From the NCBI GenBank assembly GCA_021817565.1, contig JAKAUP010000003.1:1-64000 (forward strand): a stretch of 64,000 nucleotides of DNA, read 5' to 3'. Each line of letters starts with the position of its first letter. The first letter of the stretch is position 1. Positions 52,134 through 61,212 of this stretch are shown here, piece after piece. Source of the DNA: Microcaldota archaeon (GTDB lineage: Archaea; Micrarchaeota; Micrarchaeia; Micrarchaeales; Micrarchaeaceae). A program made the translations under genes and the position numbers. Under the pieces are notes generated by a model that saw only the letters and a program-made list of their open reading frames with translations, made no database searches and was not told the DNA's origin.

Positions 52134-53233
52134 ACTAGACCACTAAGTAAGACCAAAAATGATACCTTCTCACCTATCGCTGAGGAGAAATCAGTTATAA
52201 ATGTTTCTAGGACAACAAAATTAAGAAATGGTATTAATGTCAAGCCGAGAAAGATATAACTTATTGCTTTAAATGCATTGGCAATTGACCCTTGTATAGC
52301 TGCTTGGGCGGTTAATTGCGTTATAGAATTTAACGGATTGCCTAAAGCTAATGAGTCCAAAATAATCTTTATTAGCGAGATCCCCAGGTTTCCGATGTTC
52401 CCCAGAAAAGATGAAAATGAAGCGGATATCGTTACTAATATGAAACCATATGTTATGCTAACAATAAGCGGGTATACTAATCCCAGTCCCAGGCCTAATG
52501 ATATGAGGGTACCCGCAAAAGATCTTGAAAACCCGAATATGCGCGCAACCAAGCCCATAGGTATAAATGTTATCAAGAAAAAGAGTGACAATGATAGTAT
52601 TATACCTTGAACATACGATAGCGTCATCGCAAGCATGAGGGCGGAAACCATAACGGTTGCTGGAAAGAATACCGACGTCGGTATTATTGAATTTATTTCA
52701 GTCGATGCTGATATGGATATTGATATTTCTCCGGTTGAAAACAAAATTGGGGGGAAGTTGATAGGTATTCCTGGGGCTAAACCTTCTATAAATAATCCAC
52801 CAAAGGATAGTGCGAGAAGAGTAGAGGAGTAGCTGTTAAATGTGGAAATGTCGCACTCCCCCAGTTCAAATATGTTAGTTGAGGATTTGCATTGGGACGG
52901 CATTAACCCCAGGGCTGAATAACCACTCTGTGGGTTTATCAAAAAAACGTATATTATGCTTGAAAATGCGATAAGAAGGACCAATGATAGTATTCCCTCG
53001 AATATCTGGTTTTTAGTCCATTCTGCAGCTTTGTTATTTTTTATTGTTATACTTATTGCATAGGCTATTGCAGAGACCGTTATTACAAGCAGTAAGGCTA
53101 TTGCACCTATCGATATGTAGTAGGAAACATCGGATTTTAATGATTGAACTGTTTGCGCGCCAGTTATTGATATGAGTATAAGTGCGATTAGAACTGAAAG
53201 TACCAGAACGCCAGTAAACCTATTTGATCTCAT
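52130..53233 (-). CDS. VirB6/CedA-like polytopic protein E (fifth of six)
   Basis: The protein has 367 aa with a signal-like start (VLVLSVLIALILISITGAQT) and about seven transmembrane helices. The array motifs are KNQIFEGILSLVLLI and ARIFGFSRSFAGTLISLGLG followed by VYP. A Cys pair (MPSQCKSS, LGECDIS) sits in an extracytoplasmic loop. It shows the weakest N-terminal motif of the six. It overlaps genes D and F by 4 nt each, so translation is likely coupled. Confidence 0.73.
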   Translation of the reverse strand: MRSNRFTGVLVLSVLIALILISITGAQTVQSLKSDVSYYISIGAIALLLVITVSAIAYAISITIKNNKAAEWTKNQIFEGILSLVLLIAFSSIIYVFLINPQSGYSALGLMPSQCKSSTNIFELGECDISTFNSYSSTLLALSFGGLFIEGLAPGIPINFPPILFSTGEISISISASTEINSIIPTSVFFPATVMVSALMLAMTLSYVQGIILSLSLFFLITFIPMGLVARIFGFSRSFAGTLISLGLGLGLVYPLIVSITYGFILVTISASFSSFLGNIGNLGISLIKIILDSLALGNPLNSITQLTAQAAIQGSIANAFKAISYIFLGLTLIPFLNFVVLETFITDFSSAIGEKVSFLVLLSGLV

Positions 53234-54342
53234 ATCAATTTACCTAATACTTTGCTTCCAGTAAAGCTTGGTGCTCCGAGGAAATCACCCATAGTTTCAG
53301 CGAAGTCAAAAGTTAATATAAGCGATATTATAATGGATATGAATGCGTACACGGTTGGACCTATAACGTTATCAGCCAACCATCCCATTATACCTGGGCT
53401 TTTAGGCCCGAATAGACTACTTAACTCTGATGCTGCATTTGATATATCTGTAGTGGGTTTAGAGTTAAGGTTAGGTACTGATGCAGATATAGACGAAGAA
53501 GTAAAAGTGCTACTGCCTATGCTTAGCATCGAATTGATTACAACCGGAAAGAATATGTAAAACCCAATGAATATGCCGAGAAACGCCCCGCCTGCTGCCC
53601 GCGTCCAAGGTATAGTTCTGAGTACTATCCCGGCAAATAGAAATATTGGAAATAAGTTATATATTAGGGCAATGAATGCTATAAGGGACAAACTTATACC
53701 AAAAACTAATGTAAATATTGACATAATAAATGATATTGGTGCATTTAGGAGCGATAGTCCTGCAAGAGGTGTAATACTTATCGATGCGGTCAATCCCCCA
53801 CTTACTATACCCCCTATTACATTTAGATAAAAGTCTAAGCTAAATTTAAGGTTTGATAGCAGTTGGATTATGAGTGTCAATGCGTATACCCCAATTATGC
53901 TTGGTATGGTGCCTATTGTCTCGCTTGAAAGATAGTTACATGTAGTAAGGAACCTGTTGCCGCTGGAGTATAGGGAATTTATGCCGTATGCCGAACCTAT
54001 GAATACAGAGACTATCAAAAACGTTAGCACAATCTCTGCCAATTCCATTTTGGCAAAATTTTTTAACCTTGAATATCCAAACGCGTAACCTATTCCATAT
54101 GCTATCCCGATAATAAAGAGCATAACCGATATTATGATTAAGCTGATTGGGAGTAGGTTATGCAGACTTGTGCTGTTTATGTTTGTGCCGCTTGGAGAGA
54201 GTATGCTTGAACAGAAGCTTGATGCCAAAGTTGGAGTTGCAGGAGCTGCGGCGTTTGAATAGGTTATAATTGTTGCAAATAGTAATATTGGAAGTATCAG
54301 GAATATTATTAGCTGCATTCTATTGCTTATTTTGCCAATCAT
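53230..54342 (-). CDS. VirB6/CedA-like polytopic protein D (fourth of six)
   Basis: The protein has 370 aa. A signal peptide-like segment (LIIFLILPILLFATIITYSN) is followed by about seven transmembrane helices. The array motifs are AKMELAEIVLTFLIV and VLRTIPWTRAAGGAFLGIFI with FFP after. Cys occur as SSFCSSIL and LTTCNYL in extracytoplasmic loops. It ends in GSKVLGKLI, an ending shared with gene C (LAGLGKLI). It overlaps both neighbours by 4 nt. Confidence 0.75.
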   Translation of the reverse strand: MIGKISNRMQLIIFLILPILLFATIITYSNAAAPATPTLASSFCSSILSPSGTNINSTSLHNLLPISLIIISVMLFIIGIAYGIGYAFGYSRLKNFAKMELAEIVLTFLIVSVFIGSAYGINSLYSSGNRFLTTCNYLSSETIGTIPSIIGVYALTLIIQLLSNLKFSLDFYLNVIGGIVSGGLTASISITPLAGLSLLNAPISFIMSIFTLVFGISLSLIAFIALIYNLFPIFLFAGIVLRTIPWTRAAGGAFLGIFIGFYIFFPVVINSMLSIGSSTFTSSSISASVPNLNSKPTTDISNAASELSSLFGPKSPGIMGWLADNVIGPTVYAFISIIISLILTFDFAETMGDFLGAPSFTGSKVLGKLI

Positions 54343-55727
54343 ATTAACTTACCTAATCCTGCAAGACTTGTATCTCCGCCCATTAGTCCAGATATCCCTA
54401 TTATAGAAGACAGTGTTATAAGTATGTTTATTATTGGTATCCAATACATTATGATACCGCTTATTCCGTATATGTCGAAAATATCAAACGTTAGATGTTC
54501 TACACTTGATTCAGAGCAACCAGAGAATTGAATTGATGTGTCTGGTATCGAACCTCCAGTAAATGCTAGTATCAGGTTTACTTGCGATACGATAGGGACT
54601 AGAGCTAAACCTATCTGTTCGGATTCAGCTAATCCTATATTACCTAATATTGGCCAGCAGCCATCCTGTTCTGCAGTCTTCGCTATACTTGGAAGAACAA
54701 AAAAATCAAGATTGTACGGTTCTGTTTTTATTGCGTTAGAAGATTCTATTGTGTTTGAGAGGATTATGCTGTTTGCAGTTATAGGACCGGGCGCAATAAC
54801 TGCATTCGGCCCGTACGTACTCGTATAAGCGGCCAGGTTTCCATAGCTTGCCGAGTTTGATAATGTTATGTATTCTATAGATAGTATGGTTGGGTATATG
54901 AAAACCATGCCTATTGCTACGGCAATCAAAAGCCCCCCGATCTTTCTTGTAAAAATTATTGACCTTAGTATTATACCGCCAAATATCAGATACGGCCACG
55001 AATATAAGGCAATTGTAAGTATTATTAGGGTCGCAATGTTGAATTCCAGGCCAAGCGACATTAGAGTTCCGAGAGGCCTCATTGCATCATAAACCATCGC
55101 AAACCCAGCATCAGGGCTTATGCTTCCGCTAACCTCCGGAATTCCTAGACCGATTCCTGTCGTTACGGAGAATTTAGAAAAGAACCCTATATAAGAGTCT
55201 ACTATAGACAAGTAATTCAGTTGCTGTGCTACCTGACTTGTTATATTTGCATCTATTACGCCCGCCGCTGCAAGCGGATAGTCTATGCGCGTACTGACAC
55301 TACTGGATCCGGTTTGGATGTAATAGCACAGGCCGGGGTATTTTGGATTTGATGAACCGAGTAAGGAGCCACTTCCTTCAGATAATATTGATAGTCCTGT
55401 AAAAATCCCGTTGTTTTTTTCTATGCCTGAGCATAGTGATGATATGGTTCCCTGATTCATTGCGTGCGTGCTATTTAGGGATGTGTATAGTACCCCGGAT
55501 AATACAGTTAGTGCATATATTACTATCGCTATTATTATGAGAGTACCTATTATCTGGGTGAATTCTCCGATTGCAGACTGCTTTATTTTCTCGTTTGCCA
55601 ATAGGAACCCAATTATATACCATATAGATATGATGCCGCTGCTTATCAGAAGTGCGAGTATGGCAAGCGGTATAAGATTGCTTGATGCAGGTAAAATTGC
55701 GGTGTATATTTGTAACATGTTAAACAC
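54339..55727 (-). CDS. VirB6/CedA-like polytopic protein C (third of six)
   Basis: At 462 aa this is the longest of the array, with about seven transmembrane helices and two large extracytoplasmic loops rich in Ser, Asn and Gly. The array motifs are AIGEFTQIIGTLIII and ILRSIIFTRKIGGLLIAVAI with YP after. Five or more Cys (LCSGIEK, GLCYYIQ, DGCWPILG, SGCSESS) lie outside the membrane, the most of any member. It ends LAGLGKLI. Its start directly follows the stop of gene B; it overlaps gene D by 4 nt. Confidence 0.75.
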   Translation of the reverse strand: MFNMLQIYTAILPASSNLIPLAILALLISSGIISIWYIIGFLLANEKIKQSAIGEFTQIIGTLIIIAIVIYALTVLSGVLYTSLNSTHAMNQGTISSLCSGIEKNNGIFTGLSILSEGSGSLLGSSNPKYPGLCYYIQTGSSSVSTRIDYPLAAAGVIDANITSQVAQQLNYLSIVDSYIGFFSKFSVTTGIGLGIPEVSGSISPDAGFAMVYDAMRPLGTLMSLGLEFNIATLIILTIALYSWPYLIFGGIILRSIIFTRKIGGLLIAVAIGMVFIYPTILSIEYITLSNSASYGNLAAYTSTYGPNAVIAPGPITANSIILSNTIESSNAIKTEPYNLDFFVLPSIAKTAEQDGCWPILGNIGLAESEQIGLALVPIVSQVNLILAFTGGSIPDTSIQFSGCSESSVEHLTFDIFDIYGISGIIMYWIPIINILITLSSIIGISGLMGGDTSLAGLGKLI

Positions 55728-56903
55728 TCATAGATTCCCCCAGAAGTTTACACTATCTAGGCCAGCGTTGAGAGCTTTTGAAAGGCTTGATGCAAAACCT
55801 ATAGTCACAGTAAGGTCTATCCCTAACATAAAGAGTCCCATAAATATGTATTTTGCTATCCCTGAAGTGATTGCCTGCGCTTCATTAAACGATTCGTTTG
55901 GTAGTATTAAACCTATATTCTGGAATAGTGGACCTGATATAAAGCTTGAAACAGGAGGTGAAATGAACCCGCCCAGAAAGCTGCCAGTGTAACTATAGCT
56001 TGATAAGCTTGAAAAGAAGGATTTTGGAACAGTTAACGGTACGAGTTCTGAACTCAGGCAATTCTGACAAGAGTAAAGAGGGTTTTTGGGGCTGAAGGCA
56101 TAGGATATAACATAGCTGTTCATCACTATCATCATTGGGTATACTATGTAGAAGGCAATGGCCAACGCCAATATCGCATTCCCGGCTTCCCTGAGACCCG
56201 GATTACCTGCCCCTGCGAAAGATATTGATCTTATTATCAATGCAAAGGGCAGGAATAATGTAAATGCCATAGTCTGTATGACTGGGAGCGACAGCCATTG
56301 CAGGAATAATATCCCTATTATTATTATAAGTAATTCAGAGAATATTCCTATGTACACTGCAGATAGGGTATCGTAAAAAATGTAAAGATCTTGACCGAAT
56401 GGAATACCCAAGTCGCGTACTGCTGCACCGTATATTGCGTAGCTTATACCAGTAGTATATATGTAGCTTAACAGGCCGAGTCCTGTGTTTATTGAAATTG
56501 ATTCCATATAGTACTCTGAATATTGGAAAGGATTGAGGTTTGGTTGACCTATAAGAGATCCGCTTACGCTCGACGAGAGTGAACAGACGGATAGAGATGT
56601 AGAAAGCAAGACCATTATTATGATAGCACTTATGGCTAATTGTGTTATTTCTACTTTTGACAGCTCTGTTACCATACCTGAAATTCTGGGACCCAGGAAC
56701 CTGGATGCAGCATATACTATCCCTATTACAGTGAAGCCCAGGAGTATAACTATAAAATTGATACCGAGCCAGTTTGACGTGTATGCCCCGCCGAGTGTGC
56801 AACTGTTTGATGATTGCGGAATGCTTTGTGCTACTGCTATGCCGATTAATAGTAGTGCCGAGATAAGAAACATAATTAACTTAAATGCGCTTATTCTTTT
56901 CAT
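55728..56903 (-). CDS. VirB6/CedA-like polytopic protein B (second of six)
   Basis: The protein has 391 aa with a clear signal peptide (LIMFLISALLLIGIAVAQS) and about seven transmembrane helices. The array motifs are LSKVEITQLAISAII and the longer IIRSISFAGAGNPGLREAGN before a helix ending in VYP. Extracytoplasmic Cys include NSCTLGG and a CxxC (YSCQNCLS). The insertion in the second motif sets it apart from the others. It overlaps gene A by 4 nt and abuts gene C. Confidence 0.74.
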   Translation of the reverse strand: MKRISAFKLIMFLISALLLIGIAVAQSIPQSSNSCTLGGAYTSNWLGINFIVILLGFTVIGIVYAASRFLGPRISGMVTELSKVEITQLAISAIIIMVLLSTSLSVCSLSSSVSGSLIGQPNLNPFQYSEYYMESISINTGLGLLSYIYTTGISYAIYGAAVRDLGIPFGQDLYIFYDTLSAVYIGIFSELLIIIIGILFLQWLSLPVIQTMAFTLFLPFALIIRSISFAGAGNPGLREAGNAILALAIAFYIVYPMMIVMNSYVISYAFSPKNPLYSCQNCLSSELVPLTVPKSFFSSLSSYSYTGSFLGGFISPPVSSFISGPLFQNIGLILPNESFNEAQAITSGIAKYIFMGLFMLGIDLTVTIGFASSLSKALNAGLDSVNFWGNL

Positions 56904-58108
56904 GCAATCGTGAATTTGCCTATACCTAACTTTACAGAACCGCCAAGTATCTTCGCGATGTTATCGGTAATCGTTATACCTATAATCAAGTCAACCACTA
57001 TGAGTATGAATTGCACTACATCGCTTACCGCATAGTATATCGACATATTAAGAACCGGAAATATGCCGAATATTGGCGGGGTAAAAAAACCAACAAAGTA
57101 ACCCAAAAATCCGCTCAATGCGTTAACTAGACCTTCAATTATATTTATTATGTAATTCAAGATTGCCGACCAGCTTCCTTTGGCACTTGGTTGCGGAGGG
57201 TATAGCACATTGTTAAAGTAATTTGTTATGGGCAGGTTTACCAATACGAGTAAACTTGGATACACGAGGCAGAAACCTATCCCCATGGCTATAAATGTGC
57301 CACCGAGACCGCGCAACGTAGGTATTGCCCTAAGCACAACGCCTATCGGTATAAAAGCAATGAGACCTACGCCGACTATAATATAAAAGGAATAGCTGAG
57401 TAACCCGAACAGTAGGTCTACCGGTATTATTACGATATATAGGAGATCTCCCAGAAAGGAAAATGCCCCTTTTGATGATTCTAGTATGCTACTAGTGTAA
57501 AGCTTTCCTTCTGATCCGCTCTGTAGCGATACTATGACAGAAACATAGTCGGTTAATCCAAATCCTACGCTTTTTAGTGCACCTACGCCCGCAGCAATAC
57601 CGCCAACGGCATACGTTGCAAGGAGGGTATTACTTGATGTTGGTGTTATGTAATTATTATAAGCAGTTGTCCAGAGCCCTCCGAAGTTCGATATCAGCCT
57701 GGACGTAGCAGTACCTGCAGTTGACTGCGTTCCGCCTGCAAGAGTTAGCGATATTCCGCTCATTATGGTTAACAGCGATATTATAGAACCGATTATTATT
57801 AGGGTCTTTATTGTTTCGTATAGCTCTCCTTTGTACCATCCTTGCAATTTACTTATTCCTAAAAGTTGTGATGCGATATAAGCAAGCGATATTATTGCAA
57901 AGGAAAGTAATATGCCGACCATTACAAGAGATAGAAATTGGGAGTAGATGCTGCCAACGCATGAAGTTATACTTGATGAGGAAGCGGAGGCAGTGCATGT
58001 TGATATGCCTGAAGTAAGAAGTAGGTTTGTGCTGGTATATGCCGGGTAGGCAAGCGGCGATAATAATATTAATGCAGCAACAGCCGCCAATAAAATACTT
58101 CTCTGCAT
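56900..58108 (-). CDS. VirB6/CedA-like polytopic protein A (first of six)
   Basis: The protein has 402 aa, with a signal-like start and about seven transmembrane helices. It has the clearest copies of both array motifs: WYKGELYETIKTLIIIG after helix 2 and VLRAIPTLRGLGGTFIAMGI before a helix with VYP. The first extracytoplasmic loop is Ser-rich with a Cys pair (STCTASA, TSCVGS). A TATA box sits about 27 bp before the ATG, so this gene probably begins a leaderless transcript carrying the whole array. Confidence 0.77.
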   Translation of the reverse strand: MQRSILLAAVAALILLSPLAYPAYTSTNLLLTSGISTCTASASSSSITSCVGSIYSQFLSLVMVGILLSFAIISLAYIASQLLGISKLQGWYKGELYETIKTLIIIGSIISLLTIMSGISLTLAGGTQSTAGTATSRLISNFGGLWTTAYNNYITPTSSNTLLATYAVGGIAAGVGALKSVGFGLTDYVSVIVSLQSGSEGKLYTSSILESSKGAFSFLGDLLYIVIIPVDLLFGLLSYSFYIIVGVGLIAFIPIGVVLRAIPTLRGLGGTFIAMGIGFCLVYPSLLVLVNLPITNYFNNVLYPPQPSAKGSWSAILNYIINIIEGLVNALSGFLGYFVGFFTPPIFGIFPVLNMSIYYAVSDVVQFILIVVDLIIGITITDNIAKILGGSVKLGIGKFTIA

Positions 58109-58130
58109 AATTATAATTAAATTATAAGCT

Positions 58131-58140
58131 ATTTAAACCT
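58131..58140 (-). promoter_or_regulatory. TATA box for the VirB6-like array
   Basis: On the minus strand GGTTTAAATA is centred about 27 bp before the ATG of gene A (58108), which predicts a leaderless transcript separate from that of the pilin gene. Confidence 0.55.
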
Positions 58141-58150
58141 AATACGTAAC

Positions 58151-58885
58151 CTAATTTCTCAGCATTGCGTACTTGTTTATGTACATCTCCCCTTGAAGCG
58201 TTATGAGAAATGGAAGGATAAGCATCGAGTCAATTACAAGAAGCATGTACCCTGAAATTGATACCCCGAAAGGCATAAAAATTATGTCTGTCGCGGTTAA
58301 GAGTGCGATGCTTATTATTACCCACATCACTGGGTATCCGAAACGCTTGAAAAAGAGCGAAACGCTTGTTTTTACCGCATGCCTGAGCTTCTTTTCATCT
58401 ATTACAACAGCTGAAGGAGCATAAAAGAATAGAGGCGTAATGAGCAGCCCGGCAATTGCGGTGACGATTCCGGAGAATTTTGGGGAGAGATGATAAGACA
58501 GTATATTCACGGCTATGAGTATGAACGTGAAGAGGAAAAGTATAGTAAAGACCTTTGCGGTATACTTTTCAAGTGCGCTTATGATCTCTCTTGTTACCTT
58601 CACCCTTGTCTTCCTGTACTTTATGGTTATGTTTATCATGACTATCGCAAAGCTTAGGAAGAGTATGGAGAACATTGTTGAGGCTATTATAATAGCTATG
58701 TCAACCACAGTGAGATTGGTAAATATGCTGGCGGTCCTTATGAATGTTGAGCCTAAATCAAGATATGTTGGTAACGGTGATACTAATGGTATGAGCAAGG
58801 CGATGATTAGCGAGATGGCTGAAAAGACAACAAGCTTGAAGTGCTTAGAGTATGTCTCAAAAGCATTGTATAGCACGTTAGCCAT
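58151..58885 (-). CDS. Polytopic membrane protein, unknown (T4SS-like cluster)
   Basis: The protein has 244 aa with about six transmembrane helices. The pattern is an N-terminal amphipathic helix (YNAFETYSKHF), two helices, a basic loop with IKYRKTRVKVTREIISALEK, and four more helices. It resembles the small archaeal membrane proteins related to DUF4013/GDPD-type membrane domains, but the match is loose. It lies between the VirB2-like pilin and the VirB6-like array. A part in the machine is inferred from position only. Confidence 0.65.
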   Translation of the reverse strand: MANVLYNAFETYSKHFKLVVFSAISLIIALLIPLVSPLPTYLDLGSTFIRTASIFTNLTVVDIAIIIASTMFSILFLSFAIVMINITIKYRKTRVKVTREIISALEKYTAKVFTILFLFTFILIAVNILSYHLSPKFSGIVTAIAGLLITPLFFYAPSAVVIDEKKLRHAVKTSVSLFFKRFGYPVMWVIISIALLTATDIIFMPFGVSISGYMLLVIDSMLILPFLITLQGEMYINKYAMLRN

Positions 58886-58962
58886 TAGGACTACCCTGTT
58901 CAGACTTCACAAATGTTATCTTGTAATGTGCACTTGCATTGGTAAGCATGTGGATAGGGGTT

Positions 58963-59394
58963 CTAAAGACCGCCTAATCCAGCACCGCAACTTGATACTG
59001 AGAATGTTCCAGCGCCGCTAGAATTTGCGAACAACCCTACCAAGTAAGGTGCAAGCAGCACGATTATTATCCCTACAATGCCTCCGATTATCATTGTCCA
59101 AGAGTAACCCTGCAGTTTACCTCTCGTATCCCCAGGCACCATATGAGCACCAGCATAAAGTATACCACCAAGCACTATTAGCACGAGCGCAATTATGAAT
59201 ACTAAGTTGTGTATGTCATTGTATATGCCGCATAGTGTGTTTTCTACTGTACTTACACCAGTAGACGTACCGGTACCACCAAATTGAGCATTTGCTATAG
59301 ACATTATGGACATAAATCCAAGCAACAGTGGCATCAGAATAAATGCCATCTTTATAATCTTAGACATATTTGGCAGACTATATGTTTTGTTCAT
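58963..59394 (-). CDS. VirB2/CedA1-like T4SS pilin
   Basis: The protein has 143 aa. A long signal peptide (about 1-36, ending IANA before QFGG) is followed by a short Ser/Thr-rich stretch. Then come two transmembrane helices (LVFIIALVLIVLGGILYAGA and MIIGGIVGIIIVLLAPYLVG) joined by a short polar loop HMVPGDTRGKLQ, as in VirB2/TrbC pilins and the archaeal CedA1/TedC pilins. Two Cys (C55, C136) could pair outside. It has its own promoter at the head of the minus-strand cluster, so it may be made in excess, as expected for a filament subunit. Confidence 0.78.
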   Translation of the reverse strand: MNKTYSLPNMSKIIKMAFILMPLLLGFMSIMSIANAQFGGTGTSTGVSTVENTLCGIYNDIHNLVFIIALVLIVLGGILYAGAHMVPGDTRGKLQGYSWTMIIGGIVGIIIVLLAPYLVGLFANSSGAGTFSVSSCGAGLGGL

Positions 59395-59430
59395 TATATT
59401 ACCTTTGATAGGATTTTATCGCAAATCTGA

Positions 59431-59440
59431 TTTATATACT
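59431..59440 (-). promoter_or_regulatory. TATA box for the VirB2-like pilin gene
   Basis: On the minus strand AGTATATAAA lies about 40 bp before the ATG at 59394, with GGTAA as ribosome binding site between. Confidence 0.5.
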
Positions 59441-59451
59441 TTTCGGTTGAA

Positions 59452-59460
59452 TTTATAAAT
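59452..59460 (+). promoter_or_regulatory. TATA box for the carbamoyltransferase operon
   Basis: TTTATAAAT lies about 50 bp before the ATG at 59506 and back-to-back with the pilin promoter, so the two operons diverge from this region. Confidence 0.45.
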
Positions 59461-59505
59461 GTTCTTTTTTATGCTTATTTTCTTAGATTTTATGGGAGCG
59501 AATTT

Positions 59506-61212
59506 ATGAGGGTTCTTGGTATCTGGGACGGCCATGATGCCGGCGCCGCGCTCATAGAAGAAGGGAGGGTTGTTTTTGCAGCCAACGAGGAAAGGTACAC
59601 GAAAAAGAAGCTTGATGTTTCCTTTCCTTATAATTCTATAATAGCTGCACTCTATCATTCAGGCCTCAAACCCGGAGACATAGAACACATTGCCTTTTCG
59701 ACTACCGACTTCAGCAAGACGCTTGAGCGCATCTTTCCTGCGCTGAAATATAACTATTACTCATTTAGAAGAAGAAAGGTGAGAAGGCCGCGTTTTGAAC
59801 ACATCAGACACAGCATTAAGTATAGTATGACTTCAGTAGGCAAAGTGCCGCTTTCTGCTGCAATAAGCCGCTCCATAATCTCTAGGCATCTTAGAAAGAT
59901 GGGCTTTGGGAGGTTCAAGCTTTACGTCGTTGACCACCATGTAGCCCATGCCGCATCTGCGGCCTTCACATCAGGCTTCAGCCGCTCTCTTATTATAACA
60001 CTTGATGGACTGGGGGACGGGCTTTCTGGCAGCATAAGCACTTTTGAGAATGGAAAACTGGAACGGCTAGCAAGCATAAGAGCTAGGGACTCTATAGGCA
60101 TCTTATACGAACAGGTCACTAATGCGCTTGGGATGCGCGAACTTGAAGACGAAGGGAAGATAATGGCAATGGCTGATTACTCATATCCCTTCGACTTTGA
60201 AGACAATAAGCTGAAAGATTTGGTCAGGGTAAGAGGAACGTCCCTCATTGGAAAGTACAATCCGCGCAAGCAGTATAACATTGTAAGAGATGTTGCCTGG
60301 CAGACACCCAGAGAACAAGTGGCATACATGGCTCAGCAGCTGCTTGAAAATATTGTCATAAAGCTAACCAGCAATGCGATTGACAGGTTTGGAATTAGGG
60401 ATATCGCATTCGCAGGGGGGGTTTTCTCCAATGTTAAGGCAAACATGAAGGTAAGGTCGCTTGAGACCGTTAAGAGATGGTATGTATTTCCTCATATGGG
60501 GGATGGCGGATTAGCGCTTGGCGCCGCGCTCTACGCAAACAACATGATTGAGGGATTAGACGACTGCGAGTTTAATGCTTATCTGGGGGACGATTACAAC
60601 GCAGATGATACAAAACACGTACTTAAATCAGATAGGTCGCTTGAGATTCATGAGGAAAGCATCGGGGAGCAAGCAAGGCATGCAGCTGAACTGCTGAGCA
60701 ATGGGGATTACCTTTTCTGGTTCCAGGATCGGATGGAATATGGACCGAGAGCTTTGGGGCACAGGAGCATACTGGCTCCTCCCGGAGACCTGCAAGCAAA
60801 GGATAAGCTAAACCTTTATGTGAAAAGGAGAGAGTGGTTCCAGCCTTTTGCCTCATCGATACTAGAACAGGATTTTGGGCGTTTGGTTGATTACGACGAG
60901 AAAGGTTTTGATCCGTATATGACAAACGCTTATCTTGTCAAGGAGGATGCGCAACTGCATATGGCTTCTGTGGTTAATGTTGATAAGACAACTCGCCCGC
61001 AGGCAGTGCCGAACGACAGTGGCGCGTATTCTTCTCTCCTCAAGAGCTTGAAGCGGCACACGGGCTTCGGCGTTGTGCTGAATACAAGCTTCAACCTCCA
61101 TGGTTTTCCAATTGTGCGTGACCCCGAGGACGCGATGCGTACCATGAAGGAGACAAAGACAAAGTACATGTTCATCAACGGCATAACTGTCAGAAATAGG
61201 AAGGTGGTATGA
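59506..61212 (+). CDS. NodU/TobZ-family O-carbamoyltransferase
   Basis: It transfers a carbamoyl group from carbamoyl phosphate, via carbamoyl-adenylate, to a hydroxyl, often on a sugar. The protein has 568 aa. The N-terminal Kae1-like part has GIWDGHDAGAALIEEG, the metal-binding DHHVAHAASAAF and TLDGLGDGLSGS. The C-terminal part has EYGPRALGHRSILAPPGD and NTSFNLHGFPIV. It overlaps the downstream membrane glycosyltransferase gene by 4 nt, so the carbamoylated product is probably a surface glycan. Confidence 0.93.
   Translation: MRVLGIWDGHDAGAALIEEGRVVFAANEERYTKKKLDVSFPYNSIIAALYHSGLKPGDIEHIAFSTTDFSKTLERIFPALKYNYYSFRRRKVRRPRFEHIRHSIKYSMTSVGKVPLSAAISRSIISRHLRKMGFGRFKLYVVDHHVAHAASAAFTSGFSRSLIITLDGLGDGLSGSISTFENGKLERLASIRARDSIGILYEQVTNALGMRELEDEGKIMAMADYSYPFDFEDNKLKDLVRVRGTSLIGKYNPRKQYNIVRDVAWQTPREQVAYMAQQLLENIVIKLTSNAIDRFGIRDIAFAGGVFSNVKANMKVRSLETVKRWYVFPHMGDGGLALGAALYANNMIEGLDDCEFNAYLGDDYNADDTKHVLKSDRSLEIHEESIGEQARHAAELLSNGDYLFWFQDRMEYGPRALGHRSILAPPGDLQAKDKLNLYVKRREWFQPFASSILEQDFGRLVDYDEKGFDPYMTNAYLVKEDAQLHMASVVNVDKTTRPQAVPNDSGAYSSLLKSLKRHTGFGVVLNTSFNLHGFPIVRDPEDAMRTMKETKTKYMFINGITVRNRKVV

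Noticed and set aside
54736-54999. 87-aa minus-strand ORF and similar ORFs within the VirB6-like array
   Set aside because: They are in other frames of the membrane protein genes and lack membrane or domain signatures of their own.
43692-59394. Integrated conjugative plasmid with relaxase
   Set aside because: No relaxase, VirD4-like coupling protein, integrase, origin of transfer or flanking attachment repeat was found, and base use is like the core genes.
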